Positions 17,644-27,980 of a DNA stretch of 64,000 nt are shown here, piece by piece. The stretch is from contig JBKDQE010000021.1 in NCBI GenBank assembly GCA_046342195.1, forward strand, positions 3,001-67,000, given 5' to 3'. The notes beneath the pieces are model-generated. The model ran no database searches and was not told where the DNA came from. It saw nothing but the letters and a program-made list of their open reading frames with translations. Positions within the stretch are counted from its first letter, which is position 1; each line of letters opens with the position of its first letter. The position numbers were made by a program, and so were the translations under genes. This DNA is from CANHBY01 sp046342195 (GTDB lineage Bacteria; Pseudomonadota; Gammaproteobacteria; Burkholderiales; Burkholderiaceae_C).

Positions 17644-18414
17644 TTACTTGATTTCTTTCCAAAAACTGGCATTCAGACGCCAGGCAATCACCGTAAAGAT
17701 TCCAAGGAAAAGCAAGACCCACACACCGACGCGAACTCGCTTGGCAGCGCCAGGTTCGCCCATCCACTGTAAATAGGCCACCAGATCTCCGACAGTCTCA
17801 TCGTATTCGCGAGATGACATCTTGCCTGGGGTCAACGGCTCAAAACCAACAAATCGATGCATCTTCTTGGTGTGATCATGTGGATCCGTGACTTCTTCAA
17901 ACTTGGCTGTACGCTGGCCTTGTAATTCCCAAAGCACATGTGGCATTCCAATATTGGGTTTGGCCAAATTATTCCAACCTGTAGACCGAGTGTCATCGCG
18001 GTAGTAGGTGCGAAGATATGTGTAGAGATAATCAGCGCCTGAGCCCTTGGAGTTGTCGGCGGAGGATCTTGCAATCAAGGTCAGGTCAGGTGGGTTGCCA
18101 CCAAACCATTCTTTGCCCTGTGCTGGTGTTTGGGCAATTTTCATGGTCTCACCCACTTTGTCAGTGGCAAACATGAGATTTTTTTTGATTTGATCCTCGG
18201 AAATGCCGAGATCACGCAAACGGTTATAGCGCATGAACGATGCGCTATGGCAGTTCAAGCAGTAGTTCACGAAAGTCTTGGCACCATTTTGCAAGGCGGC
18301 CAAATCAGTGAGTTTTTGAGTGGGAAATCGATCCCAGGGAGCGCCGTCGCCAGCAGCAACGACAGAACCCGTCAAACCCAGAGCCAGGGCGATAAAAAGA
18401 ATATGCTTTTTCAT
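17644..18414 (-). CDS. petC: Ubiquinol-cytochrome c reductase, cytochrome c1
   Basis: A 256-residue subunit of the bc1 complex carrying electrons from the Rieske protein to soluble cytochrome c. It has a cleavable signal (MKKHILFIALALGLTGSVVA), a haem motif CLNCH at 52-56, a PPDLTLIARS stretch with a downstream Met ligand region, and one C-terminal membrane anchor (VRVGVWVLLFLGIFTVIAW). Third gene of petABC. Confidence 0.96.
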   Translation of the reverse strand: MKKHILFIALALGLTGSVVAAGDGAPWDRFPTQKLTDLAALQNGAKTFVNYCLNCHSASFMRYNRLRDLGISEDQIKKNLMFATDKVGETMKIAQTPAQGKEWFGGNPPDLTLIARSSADNSKGSGADYLYTYLRTYYRDDTRSTGWNNLAKPNIGMPHVLWELQGQRTAKFEEVTDPHDHTKKMHRFVGFEPLTPGKMSSREYDETVGDLVAYLQWMGEPGAAKRVRVGVWVLLFLGIFTVIAWRLNASFWKEIK

Positions 18415-18435
18415 GGATGAAATGCTTCTGATCTT

Positions 18436-19836
18436 TCAGTGGGCCACGAACAAAACGCGATCGGGGGCCTTTTTAAACTGACCCAAACGGCTCCACCAAG
18501 GCATAAGCAAGAAAAAACCGAAGTAGAACAATGTGCCCACTTGAGAAATACGCTCAAAAATAGGCGAAGGAGGCAAAACACCAAGAATGCCGAGAATCAC
18601 GAAAACAATAACGAAAATACCATAAAGCACTTTGTGCCAGGTGGGACGATAGCGAATCGATTTCGCGGGGCTGTAATCCAGCCAAGGCAGAAAAAACAAA
18701 ATAACGACGGCCAGACCCATCACAACCACGCCCCAAAATTTGGCATCAATATTGAGCATGCCCCCCCCTACCAAAACAGCCAAGCCAAGAACCCCGAACT
18801 TCAATGCGGTGGGCAAACGGGTTTTGGCCACCGCCAGCAGCGCCCCCAAACCCACACACGCCACGAGCACATACATCATCTCACTGGTGATTGCACGCAG
18901 CATGGAATAAAACGGAGTGAAATACCAAACGGGTGCGATGTGGGGAGGTGTTTTGAGAGGATCCGCAGGAATGAAGTTATTAAACTCCAGGAAGTAGCCC
19001 CCGAATTCAGGAGCAAAAAACACAATGGCACTGAACGCCATGAGGAAGACACTCACGCCAAAAATGTCATGTACGGTGTAGTAGGGGTGAAATGGAATGC
19101 CATCCAAGGGGCGGCCCTGATCATCTTTCTTGTCTTTAATTTCAATACCATCAGGATTATTCGAGCCAACTTCATGGAGTGCAATGATGTGTGCGGCCAC
19201 CAAGCCAAGCAGTACCAAAGGCACTGCAATGACATGAAAGGAGAAAAAACGGTTTAGCGTGGCATCACCGACAACATAATCACCCCGAATCAGGATGGCC
19301 AAGTCAGGGCCGACCAGAGGAATGGCTGAAAAAAGGTTGACAATCACTTGGGCACCCCAGTAGCTCATTTGCCCCCAAGGCAAGAGGTAACCCATGAAGG
19401 CCTCGGCCATCAGGCACAGGAAAATGGCGCAGCCGAAGATCCATACCAATTCACGCGGCTTACGATAGCTGCCATAAAGCAGGCCGCGAAACATATGAAG
19501 ATATACCACGATAAAAAACGCGGATGCGCCCGTGGAGTGCATATAACGAATGGTACTGCCCCATGGCACATCACGCATGATGTATTCGACGGAAGCAAAA
19601 GCCTGAGCAGCGTCAGGTTTGTAATGCATCACCAGAAAAATACCGGTCACAATTTGAATCACGAGGACAAGCAGAGCCAGTGACCCAAAGAAGTACCAAA
19701 AATTCAGGTTTTTGGGTGCATAGTATTGAGCCAGATGCTCGTTGTACATTTTTGACAGGGGGAACCGGTTGTCAACCCAGGTCAGCAGCTTTTGCGCCGC
19801 ATGGGCATTGGCGGGGGCTTCCTTGAATGTGGCCAT
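18436..19836 (-). CDS. petB: Ubiquinol-cytochrome c reductase, cytochrome b
   Basis: A 466-residue integral membrane subunit holding the two b haems and the quinone sites. About eight or more membrane helices are present; the helix B motif RYMHSTGASAFFIVVYLHMFRG carries two haem His residues, and the PVWYFTPFYSMLR segment is close to the canonical PEWYFLPFYAILR with Val in place of Glu at the quinol site motif (PVWY). The length and the extended C-terminus are normal for betaproteobacteria. Confidence 0.96.
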   Translation of the reverse strand: MATFKEAPANAHAAQKLLTWVDNRFPLSKMYNEHLAQYYAPKNLNFWYFFGSLALLVLVIQIVTGIFLVMHYKPDAAQAFASVEYIMRDVPWGSTIRYMHSTGASAFFIVVYLHMFRGLLYGSYRKPRELVWIFGCAIFLCLMAEAFMGYLLPWGQMSYWGAQVIVNLFSAIPLVGPDLAILIRGDYVVGDATLNRFFSFHVIAVPLVLLGLVAAHIIALHEVGSNNPDGIEIKDKKDDQGRPLDGIPFHPYYTVHDIFGVSVFLMAFSAIVFFAPEFGGYFLEFNNFIPADPLKTPPHIAPVWYFTPFYSMLRAITSEMMYVLVACVGLGALLAVAKTRLPTALKFGVLGLAVLVGGGMLNIDAKFWGVVVMGLAVVILFFLPWLDYSPAKSIRYRPTWHKVLYGIFVIVFVILGILGVLPPSPIFERISQVGTLFYFGFFLLMPWWSRLGQFKKAPDRVLFVAH

Positions 19837-19887
19837 GTGTTTCTTTCTGCGGAAATTGCCGTTTTGATATTTTCAAGCGATCCGGGC

Positions 19888-20487
19888 TCAGGCTTTCTTG
19901 TCTTCACCAATCAGTAAAGTTGTGTCTGAAAGGTAGGTATGAGGAGGCACCTCAAGGTTGTCTGGGGCAGGTTTGTTTTTGAACACACGGCCCGCCATAT
20001 CAAAGGTGGATCCATGACAAGCACACAGAAAACCACCGGCCCAGGAATCGGGTAACGAGGGCTGAGGGCCCGGGATGAATTTTTCAGTTGGGGAGCAACC
20101 CAGGTGAGAACAAATACCTACTGCCACCATAATTTCAGGCTTGATGGAGCGATACTCGTTACGGGCGTATGGGGGAGTGATTTCGTTGGGCTTGCGCTCG
20201 GAATTGGGGTCAGCGAGTAAATCGGTATTTTTACCCAGAGCCGTGAGCTGCTCTGGGGTACGACGAATGATCCAGACAGGTTTACCGCGCCACTCAACGG
20301 TCATTTTCTCGCCAGGTTTGAGGGCGCTGATATCAACCTCTACGGCCGCACCCGCGGCGCGGGCACGTTCTGACGGCTGAAAACTGCTCACAAAGGGGAC
20401 GGCCACACCCACCCCCCCCACCACACCTGCGCAGCCTGATGCAATGAGCCAAGTCCGTTTGCTGCTGTCTACTTGCTGATTACTCAT
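19888..20487 (-). CDS. petA: Ubiquinol-cytochrome c reductase, Rieske iron-sulfur subunit
   Basis: A 199-residue protein with one N-terminal membrane helix (RTWLIASGCAGVVGGVGVAV) and the Rieske cluster motifs CSHLGC (Cys126, His128) and CACHGS (Cys155, His158); Cys131 and Cys157 would form the conserved disulfide. It takes electrons from ubiquinol in the bc1 complex. First gene of petABC; the AT-rich 20488-20583 region upstream should hold the operon promoter. Confidence 0.96.
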   Translation of the reverse strand: MSNQQVDSSKRTWLIASGCAGVVGGVGVAVPFVSSFQPSERARAAGAAVEVDISALKPGEKMTVEWRGKPVWIIRRTPEQLTALGKNTDLLADPNSERKPNEITPPYARNEYRSIKPEIMVAVGICSHLGCSPTEKFIPGPQPSLPDSWAGGFLCACHGSTFDMAGRVFKNKPAPDNLEVPPHTYLSDTTLLIGEDKKA

Positions 20488-20583
20488 GGATTTCCTCGGT
20501 AGCCTTCAAATCACACAAAGCTTTTGATTGTAATCGAGCGACCAAAACGATCGGACCCAAGCCGGGTGATTGATACTCTCAGA

Positions 20584-22485
20584 TCAAGGTTCCAGGGTTT
20601 TGATAGAGACCTTGAAGCGTTTTTTGAGAGCCTCATCGTAGGCCCTTTTTTCAGCCTCCTGAACAAGCTGAGCAAAGCCCATGCGAAGAGCCTCCGGGTC
20701 TGCCCGGACGACAGGATCAGGCCCGATCACGCGGGTGATTAATACGAGTGCATAGCCTTTATCGGCCATGTCGATACCGACCGTAACAGGCAAAGTGCCG
20801 ACAGGAGCTCTCATGACTTTTTCCAGATAAGCCAAAGGGAAATTGCCGCTCCCGGCACGCGATACCAATTCTATGGGCTGAGACAAGGTGGCTGGCGGCT
20901 TTTCCTTGGCAATTGCGGCTTGCTTTTCACCCTCTTGACGGGCCAAAGCGGCAGATTCTCGATCAACATAAGCTTGACGAACTTGGGCCTGAACCTCACT
21001 CAGAGGAGGCTGACGAGGTGCCGTATGACTGAGCACCCGGAGGGAGACAAATTGTTCGGGTGAAATTTCAATCGCGGGGGTGTTGCGCTGATCACGCACA
21101 GATTCAGGGGAAAAAACAGCCTGCAACACTTTGGGATGCGCCAGTACAGGGTCTTGGCTGGCAGCCCCGGCAGGCTTGAGATGTTTGGCTGTTCGAACTT
21201 CCAGCTTCCACTTTTCAGCAATGTTCTTGAAGGTATCAGACTGCTCAAAAACCATATTGCCAAAATCAAGGACAGCATCGGCAAATTTTTTTCGCGCCTG
21301 AGACTGTTGAAGTTCGGCCATCAGGTCGGATTTCACGGACTCAAGCGGCTGAATCTCGCCAGGTCGCAGGCCGGTCATGAGAATGATATGGAACCCCTGC
21401 TCGGATTCAATGACCTCGCTGATGGCACCCAGCTTGAGTGCAAAAAGTGCTTCAGAAAAGGGTTTGATAATATCATCGCGAGTCAAAAAATCAAGGTCAC
21501 CACCGGAGGCCGATGACCCTGCATCATCGGAGTTTTGCTTGGCCAACTCAGCAAAACTGGCGGGGTTCTTGCGGAGCGCTTCCAGCAAAGCTTCAGCCTT
21601 GGCTTTGGCCTTGACCCGATCTTGTTCCTTGGCCCCCGGCTTGATCAGGATGTGACTGGCTCGACGCGCTTCAGGCTTGGTAAAACGAGGCGGAGTGCTT
21701 TTGAGGCCCTGATCATAAGCGGCCTTGATCTCGTCATCAGAAACCTGAACCTGGCGAGACAAAGCTCCCGGAGAGAGGGTTACATACTCTACATCAGCTT
21801 GCTCGGCTTGCAAAAACCGCGCAGCCGTTGCAGGTTGTTGATAAAAAGCCTCTAGCTGCGCATCCGTAGGGGATACCTGGGAAGCATAAACACTTGGATT
21901 AAAGAATTGAACTTGTATTTCACGTTGCTGAAAGAAAGCTTCTATAGCCTGCTGAGTGAGAGCGGGAGGGACAAAAGCGCCGGTATCCAGGCCTGCACTC
22001 AATCGTTGGAGGGCCATGCTTTTGCGAAGCATTTCAGCAAAAGTGTCAGACTTCAAACCTTGGGATTCCAAAATGGCCTTATTGACAGTGCCGTCGGGAT
22101 TGCGCAAAGTGGCAAACTGAGGGTCTGTGGCAAAAACCCGCTTGAGCTGCTCATCAGTGACCTCCACATGAAACTCCCGGACAGCGGACTGCATCACCCG
22201 GCGACGGACCAGATCATCAAGCACTTCACCGCGGAGTTGTGGCGTGTCAAGCTCTTTAATGTCCTTGTCGGGATTTTGGCGACGCTGGCGATCAAGGACT
22301 TGTTGCACGGCATCATCTAACTCGGCCTGAATGATGGCCTGCCCTCCTACACTCGCAACTTCTTGGAGAGCGGGATTGCGACCCATCAGCCGATCCAGAT
22401 GGCCCACTAACAGGAATGAGGGAAGAACAATCAATAGAAGAGCGAAAAACAGAATGCGGGTATGTTTCCGAACGAAATCAAACAT
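20584..22485 (-). CDS. ppiD: Membrane-anchored periplasmic peptidyl-prolyl isomerase/chaperone PpiD-like
   Basis: A 633-residue protein with an N-terminal membrane helix (ILFFALLLIVLPSFLLVGH), a SurA-like chaperone N-domain (about 35-190), a parvulin domain about 265-375 (RRASHILIK to GFHIILMTGLRPGE) and a second degenerate C-terminal parvulin-like region. It acts at the inner membrane on proteins emerging from Sec. Length and layout match PpiD. Confidence 0.92.
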   Translation of the reverse strand: MFDFVRKHTRILFFALLLIVLPSFLLVGHLDRLMGRNPALQEVASVGGQAIIQAELDDAVQQVLDRQRRQNPDKDIKELDTPQLRGEVLDDLVRRRVMQSAVREFHVEVTDEQLKRVFATDPQFATLRNPDGTVNKAILESQGLKSDTFAEMLRKSMALQRLSAGLDTGAFVPPALTQQAIEAFFQQREIQVQFFNPSVYASQVSPTDAQLEAFYQQPATAARFLQAEQADVEYVTLSPGALSRQVQVSDDEIKAAYDQGLKSTPPRFTKPEARRASHILIKPGAKEQDRVKAKAKAEALLEALRKNPASFAELAKQNSDDAGSSASGGDLDFLTRDDIIKPFSEALFALKLGAISEVIESEQGFHIILMTGLRPGEIQPLESVKSDLMAELQQSQARKKFADAVLDFGNMVFEQSDTFKNIAEKWKLEVRTAKHLKPAGAASQDPVLAHPKVLQAVFSPESVRDQRNTPAIEISPEQFVSLRVLSHTAPRQPPLSEVQAQVRQAYVDRESAALARQEGEKQAAIAKEKPPATLSQPIELVSRAGSGNFPLAYLEKVMRAPVGTLPVTVGIDMADKGYALVLITRVIGPDPVVRADPEALRMGFAQLVQEAEKRAYDEALKKRFKVSIKTLEP

Positions 22486-22513
22486 GGATCGTGCCGGGCA
22501 AAAATGGGGGGGT

Positions 22514-22547
22514 CCAAAAAAACAAAGGCGGACCGAGGTTCGCCTTT
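22514..22547 (-). terminator. Rho-independent terminator after tRNA-Val
   Basis: On the minus strand a perfect AAAGGCG/CGCCTTT stem with a 10-base loop is followed by GTTTTTTT. It lies 17 bases after the tRNA 3' end and would end the hupB-tRNA transcript before ppiD. Confidence 0.85.
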
Positions 22548-22563
22548 GGGATATTGATACCGG

Positions 22564-22639
22564 TGGTGGGTGCTGAGGGGCTCGAACCCCCGACCTACGC
22601 CTTGTAAGGGCGCCGCTCTACCAGCTGAGCTAAGCACCC
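22564..22639 (-). tRNA. tRNA-Val (anticodon TAC)
   Basis: 76 bases on the minus strand, starting GGGTGCTTAGCTCAGCTGG. The acceptor stem GGGTGCT pairs with AGCACCC, the anticodon loop reads CTTACAA, the T-loop is GGTTCGAGCC and the CCA end is encoded. All arms pair. Confidence 0.97.
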
Positions 22640-22662
22640 GGAATCAGTCCAGCCATGACACC

Positions 22663-22935
22663 TCAGTTCACAGCGTCTTTCAGTGCCTTCCCTGGACGAA
22701 ACTTGGGCACCTTGGCTGCTTTAATTTTAATTGGCGTGTTGGTACTGGGGTTACGCCCCATGCGAGCAGCGCGCTTGGTGACAGCAAAAGTTCCAAACCC
22801 GACCAAAGCAACCGAACCATTTTTCTTGAGCGTTGACTTGACCCCACCAATAAAGGCTTCCAAGGCGCGTTGAGCCGCCGCCTTGGAGATATCAGCCTGC
22901 TTGGCGATGTGTTCGATCAATTCGGATTTGTTCAC
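22663..22935 (-). CDS. hupB: DNA-binding protein HU-beta
   Basis: A 90-residue histone-like protein that bends and packages DNA. The HU signature GFGTFAVTKRAARMGRNP is complete, as is the N-terminal NKSELIEHIAKQADISKAAA. The start is a GTG at 22935, matching the usual HU N-terminus; the open frame continues to 23007 with a hydrophobic extension that no HU has. tRNA-Val follows after 23 bases. Confidence 0.93.
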   Translation of the reverse strand: MNKSELIEHIAKQADISKAAAQRALEAFIGGVKSTLKKNGSVALVGFGTFAVTKRAARMGRNPSTNTPIKIKAAKVPKFRPGKALKDAVN

Positions 22936-23144
22936 GAAGGTATTCCCCACAAAGAAATGACTTGCGATGACGAAAAAGTGAAGGCAGCAAACACCCCAAT
23001 AAAGCACCTTCTATGTGCCTCGTCAGCACCCGCCTCAGAAAAGCAAAAATGAAAGCACTATTGTACGCAGATTCGGCCTAAAGATTAAAAATCATGCCAA
23101 GAGGACATCACGATTGACCGATCGAGGGCTGACCAAGCCAGGAT

Positions 23145-23711
23145 TTATCGGGCTTTCGCACGAATTTCTGGTAAAGCTTTTTTCAGATAGTACACCATGG
23201 ACCAGATGGTCAGCACCGCAGAAACATAAAGCAAGACCGAGCCCCAGAGATGGGTATCAAGGCTGCCGAGCAAAAAACCGTCGTATAAAAGAAACGGAAT
23301 GGCCACCATTTGAACTGAGGTTTTAATTTTACCTATTCGATGAACCGCCACGCTTCGGGAAGCCCCGATTTGAGCCATCCATTCGCGCAGGGCGGAAATG
23401 GCGATTTCTCTTCCTACAATGACCAGAGCGATATAGTCGTCTACCCGCCCCAGCTTGACCAGCACCAGCAGCGTGGCGCAAACAAGAAACTTGTCTGCTA
23501 CAGGGTCCAGAAATGCACCAAATGACGAGGACATGTTGAGCTTGCGAGCCAAGAAACCATCAGCCCAGTCAGTCAGTGCTACACCCACAAAAAACAAAGT
23601 GGCAAGGAGATTTTGGGTTTGCGGCGAAATATCCAGGTAAAACAAACCCACGATGACGGGAATGGCCAAAATGCGGGCCCAAGTCAGGATGGTTGGAAGA
23701 TTGAAAAACAT
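23145..23711 (-). CDS. pgsA: CDP-diacylglycerol--glycerol-3-phosphate 3-phosphatidyltransferase
   Basis: A 188-residue inner-membrane enzyme making phosphatidylglycerophosphate, the committed step to phosphatidylglycerol and cardiolipin. The CDP-alcohol phosphotransferase motif is complete: DWADGFLARKLNMSSSFGAF followed by LDPVADK. The ATG at 23711 (MFFNLPTILTWARI) matches the family; an extra 12 codons upstream are unlikely. Confidence 0.95.
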   Translation of the reverse strand: MFFNLPTILTWARILAIPVIVGLFYLDISPQTQNLLATLFFVGVALTDWADGFLARKLNMSSSFGAFLDPVADKFLVCATLLVLVKLGRVDDYIALVIVGREIAISALREWMAQIGASRSVAVHRIGKIKTSVQMVAIPFLLYDGFLLGSLDTHLWGSVLLYVSAVLTIWSMVYYLKKALPEIRAKAR

Positions 23712-23818
23712 ACCCTCATTGTGCCCTCCTACAGGGTCATGTACCAAATGCTATTTGTTGACCCAGCATCAATAAAATTGAATTTTGATTGATTCAGGCG
23801 AGCCGCCAAAAAATTTTG

Positions 23819-26800
23819 TCAGGCCGTAGATTGAATTTGCAGCCACACTTTCTCCAGTCGCTTGGCACTCACTGGCTGGGGGGTACGCAACTCTTGGGCA
23901 AATAAACTGACACGCAATTCTTCGAGCATCCAGCGAAAATCTTCCAATCGGGCGTCAAAAATGCCTTTACGCCCAGCTACCTCACGCAGATAACGCTGCT
24001 CCAAAGGGCGTATTTCGGCCATCCGGCCTGCATCGCGCACTGGATCAGTGCGCAACTTCTCCAGCCGTGAACCAATGGCCTTGAAATAACGCGGCAAGTG
24101 CTGCATTTGCCCCCAAGGGGTTTGCAAAATGAACCGCTTGGGTAAAAGACGGGAGAATTGCGCCTGGATATCTTGCGACACTTCTGGGGCAGGGCGGCTG
24201 TCTTTGAACTTGCGCAAGGCTTGCGCATAATCAGTCAAAACTTGCAGGACCAAACGCGCAATTTCAAAGGCAATCAGGGTCAGTCGCCCTTTACCCTCCT
24301 CAATGCGCTGTTGGAAGCTCGGGGCATCCAAGGGCAAGGGGGCATTCAAAAAAGCACGGTCAATGGCCAAGCTTACAATTTGATCGCGGAGCTCTTCTGC
24401 CGTCCCCAGAGGCATGAAGAGCATGGCCAGTTTGGCGCTATCTGGCAAATTTTTTTCAAGGAACTTGAGAGCATCCCGTATCTGCAAAGCCACCAGCCGG
24501 CGAAGGCCTATTTGGTGCTGAATGGCGGCCTCTTTGGGTTCGTCAAAGACTTCAATGCACACATGATCTGTCTTGTCGATCAGGGCAGGAAAGCCGATCA
24601 AAGATTGGCCCGCCCTTCGCACTTCAAGCAATTCTGGCAGCGTACCAAACGACCAATTGACATAGGTTTGAGGTTCAGGCTCAGCAGGAAGCACAGCCTC
24701 AGTACAAGGCTGAGACATGAGGCCCCGGTTTGAACCGGGCCTCAGCCGAGGCCGGCTTGGGGGGAGCATTTTAGGTTGCTGCGAATCAGTGCCCGGGGGG
24801 CTGGTGACCCCCATCGTGTTAACAATCTTTAATTGGGCCAAAGCTTGAAATGCAGAGCGGGCCTGCCCCCCAAGAGAGCCCTTGAGCGCCGCCAAGTGGC
24901 GACCCATCGCCACTTGGCGGCCATGGTCATCTACGACCTTGAAATTCATGAAAAAATGAGGAGGCAAAACCTCGGGCTTGAAGTCCGCTTTCTTGAGATC
25001 AAGCTGTGTAGATTCGCGCACCGTTTTGAGCAGTTCATCGAGCAAACTACCATGACCTGATGTCACCATTGCAGCCATATGATCGACAAAACTCTGGGCA
25101 TATTCGGCTAAGGGCACCAAGCGCGATCGGGGCTTTTGATGCAAGGTTTTCAGCAAGGCCAAGACCTTGTCTTTCAACATCCCTGGCACCAACCACTCGC
25201 AGCGGCTTTCATCCACTTGATTCAACGCCCAAAGCGGCACAGTCACAGTCACCCCGTCTTTGGGATCACCGGGCTCATGCAAGTAGGAGCAAGTACAGTC
25301 TACCCCCCCCAGGCGCAGCAAAGTCGGGAAAGATGCGGCTGTCACGCTCGAAGCCTCGTGCCGCATCACTTCATCACGGGTCAACATGAGCAATTGGGGA
25401 TGGCTTGTGCTCTGTTGACGGTACCAGCGCTCCAGGGAAGCGGTACTGCACACCTCAGGCGGGAGATGTTCGTTGTAAAACGCCTCGATCAAGGCGTCGT
25501 CGACCAGCACATCCTGCCGCCGCGATTTGTGCTCGAGTTCTTGAATTTGTGACAGCAGGCGACGATTGGCAGTCAGAAAAGGCAAGCGGGTGTCGATTTC
25601 ATCGGGCACCAAGGCTTCCCGAATAAAAATTTCACGGGCCCGCGTTGGATCAACCCGGCCAAAATTTATCCGCTTGTTGTTGTAAATGACCAAACCGTAA
25701 ATGGTGGCCCGCTCCAAGGCGATCACTTCACCTGCTTTTTTCTCCCAGTGGGGCTCCAGGAGCTGGGTCTTGATGATATGCGAGGCCAAGCCAGGCAACC
25801 ATTGAGGCTCTATGTTGGCGATGCCGCGTGCGTATAAACGCTGCGTTTCAACCAATTCCGTCGCCATGATCCAGCGGCCTGGTTTGCGCGACAAATGCAC
25901 TCCGGGGTGCTTGTGAAACTTGATACTTCGCGCTCCGATATAGTTGTCTTCGGTGTCGCTTTTGCAACCGATATTACCCAGCAAGCCGGCCAGCAAGGAC
26001 AAATGCAATTGCTCATAGGTGGCAGGGCTCGCATTGAGCCTCCAGCCCTGCTCGCTCACCGTAGTGTGTAATTGGGAATAAATGTCTCGCCACTCGCGTA
26101 CCCGGCGCGGCGAAAGAAAGTTTTCACGCATCGCTTGCTCTTGTTTGCGCACCGAAAGCTTGGGCACCGTCACCTCTGCTGCCTGATGCCCACGCAATGC
26201 CTCAAGCCAATCCCATAACTTCAAGAGCCCTGTGAACTCAGATTTTTCATCGTCAAATTTTCGATGGGCTTGGTCTGCCGCTTGCTGTTGTTCCAAGGGG
26301 CGCTCACGAACATCCTGCACGCTCATGGCGCTGGCAATCACGAGCACTTCAGTCAGCGCCTGTCGTTGGCGGGCCTCCAGAATCATCCGACCTATCCGGG
26401 GGTCCAGGGGCAAGCGGGAGAGTTCTTTGCCAATGGGAGTGAGTTCATTGGTGTCATCTACAGCACCCAGCTCATGCAAAAGCTGATAACCATCGACGAT
26501 GGCCCGCCTTGGAGGCGGCTCAAGGAAGGCAAAATCTTCGACACGACCGAGACCCAAAGCTTTCATACGCAAAATCACTCCGGCCAAGGAAGATCGCAGA
26601 ATTTCCGGGTCTGTAAACTTTGGACGGCCCTCAAAATTTTGGGAATTGTAGAGACGAATACAAACACCATCACTAACGCGCCCACATCGGCCCGCACGTT
26701 GGTTGGCGGCCGCTTGACTCACAGGCTCAATCAGTAATTGCTCAACTTTGTTGCGGTAGCTATAGCGCTTGACTCTCGCGGTTCCTGCATCAATCACGGC

Positions 26801-27772
26801 CCGGATTCCTGGCACCGTCAGGGATGTCTCGGCGACGTTCGTTGAGAGCACAATGCGCCTTGCACCGTGAGGCTCAAATATGGCATCTTGCTCTGCTTGA
26901 CTGAGCCGGGCAAACAAAGGCAGCACCTGAGCCCCCGGGGAGTAATGGCGACGCAAGTGCTCAGCAGCATCTCGAATTTCACGCTCGCCCGGCAAAAAAA
27001 CGAGAACATCACCTGATGCACTACGCCAGATCTCTTCAACGGCATCAGCAATCGCCTGATACAGGCCATAGTCCCGACTTTCCTCGAAGGGTCGATAGCG
27101 GATTTCTACGGGGTACATCCGCCCAGAGACCTGAATGACGGGCGCCGGGCCTGTCGTGCTGGCAAAATAGCCTGCGAATCGGTCAGCATCTATGGTGGCT
27201 GAAGTCACGATCAGCTTGAGATCAGGTCGACGCGGCAAAATTTGCCGTAAATATCCCAGCAAAAAATCAATGTTCAAACTGCGCTCATGAGCCTCATCAA
27301 TAATGAGGGTGTCATAGGCCTTCAGCAGCGGGTCACTCTGGGTTTCGGCCAACAAGATGCCATCGGTCATCAGCTTGATTGACGCCCCCCGCCGTAGTTT
27401 GTCTTGAAAGCGAATTTTGTAGCCCACAATCTCACCCAAAGGTGTATTGAGTTCTTGGGCGATTCGTTTGGCCACGCTCGATGCGGCGATTCTGCGTGGC
27501 TGCGTATGCCCGATCAGACCTTGGCCCCCCACCCCGAGCCCACGGCCCAAACTCAAGGCAATTTTGGGCAATTGGGTGGTCTTGCCGGAACCCGTTTCGC
27601 CGCACACGATCACCACTTGATGGCCTTCGATGGCGCAGGCAATTTCCTCACGCCGGTGCGATACCGGCAAGGATTCAGGAAAACTCAAAGGCTGGGTAAG
27701 GGGGGTTCCCTTGGCTGGAATGAACATCAAGACAGGTGTCAAGTTAAAAAAGACCAGGGCATGAGGGATCAT
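23819..27772 (-). CDS. hrpA: ATP-dependent RNA helicase HrpA (DEAH family)
   Basis: A 1317-residue DEAH-box helicase involved in mRNA processing and rescue of stalled ribosomes. It shows motif I GETGSGKTTQL, motif II DEAHERS, motif III SATID and motif VI QRAGRCGR, followed by the HA2 and OB-fold regions and the long HrpA-specific C-terminal domain (DUF3418). The ATG at 27772 has GAGGT 6-9 bases upstream; ATGs at 27787 and 27727 are alternatives. Divergent from argA. Confidence 0.95.
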   Translation of the reverse strand: MIPHALVFFNLTPVLMFIPAKGTPLTQPLSFPESLPVSHRREEIACAIEGHQVVIVCGETGSGKTTQLPKIALSLGRGLGVGGQGLIGHTQPRRIAASSVAKRIAQELNTPLGEIVGYKIRFQDKLRRGASIKLMTDGILLAETQSDPLLKAYDTLIIDEAHERSLNIDFLLGYLRQILPRRPDLKLIVTSATIDADRFAGYFASTTGPAPVIQVSGRMYPVEIRYRPFEESRDYGLYQAIADAVEEIWRSASGDVLVFLPGEREIRDAAEHLRRHYSPGAQVLPLFARLSQAEQDAIFEPHGARRIVLSTNVAETSLTVPGIRAVIDAGTARVKRYSYRNKVEQLLIEPVSQAAANQRAGRCGRVSDGVCIRLYNSQNFEGRPKFTDPEILRSSLAGVILRMKALGLGRVEDFAFLEPPPRRAIVDGYQLLHELGAVDDTNELTPIGKELSRLPLDPRIGRMILEARQRQALTEVLVIASAMSVQDVRERPLEQQQAADQAHRKFDDEKSEFTGLLKLWDWLEALRGHQAAEVTVPKLSVRKQEQAMRENFLSPRRVREWRDIYSQLHTTVSEQGWRLNASPATYEQLHLSLLAGLLGNIGCKSDTEDNYIGARSIKFHKHPGVHLSRKPGRWIMATELVETQRLYARGIANIEPQWLPGLASHIIKTQLLEPHWEKKAGEVIALERATIYGLVIYNNKRINFGRVDPTRAREIFIREALVPDEIDTRLPFLTANRRLLSQIQELEHKSRRQDVLVDDALIEAFYNEHLPPEVCSTASLERWYRQQSTSHPQLLMLTRDEVMRHEASSVTAASFPTLLRLGGVDCTCSYLHEPGDPKDGVTVTVPLWALNQVDESRCEWLVPGMLKDKVLALLKTLHQKPRSRLVPLAEYAQSFVDHMAAMVTSGHGSLLDELLKTVRESTQLDLKKADFKPEVLPPHFFMNFKVVDDHGRQVAMGRHLAALKGSLGGQARSAFQALAQLKIVNTMGVTSPPGTDSQQPKMLPPSRPRLRPGSNRGLMSQPCTEAVLPAEPEPQTYVNWSFGTLPELLEVRRAGQSLIGFPALIDKTDHVCIEVFDEPKEAAIQHQIGLRRLVALQIRDALKFLEKNLPDSAKLAMLFMPLGTAEELRDQIVSLAIDRAFLNAPLPLDAPSFQQRIEEGKGRLTLIAFEIARLVLQVLTDYAQALRKFKDSRPAPEVSQDIQAQFSRLLPKRFILQTPWGQMQHLPRYFKAIGSRLEKLRTDPVRDAGRMAEIRPLEQRYLREVAGRKGIFDARLEDFRWMLEELRVSLFAQELRTPQPVSAKRLEKVWLQIQSTA

Positions 27773-27980
27773 GCTGACCTCAAGCATATTTCACCGCTCA
27801 GTCTGCTATCAAGAATACCCCCTGCAAGAATGCGCCTCCCCAGACAATACCAACCTATCTTGGCTTGGCCGCTGAAACCAAACGCACACCTCACACCCTG
27901 AGGCTTGAACAATCACAAGCAAGCTATAAAGAAATGGTTACGCACTGCGGCACAATCTGCGCAATTTTAATGCGAATGCC

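Noticed and set aside
22663..23007. 114-residue HU with an N-terminal membrane-like extension
   Set aside because: HU proteins start at the NKSEL segment; a GTG at the right place explains it better.
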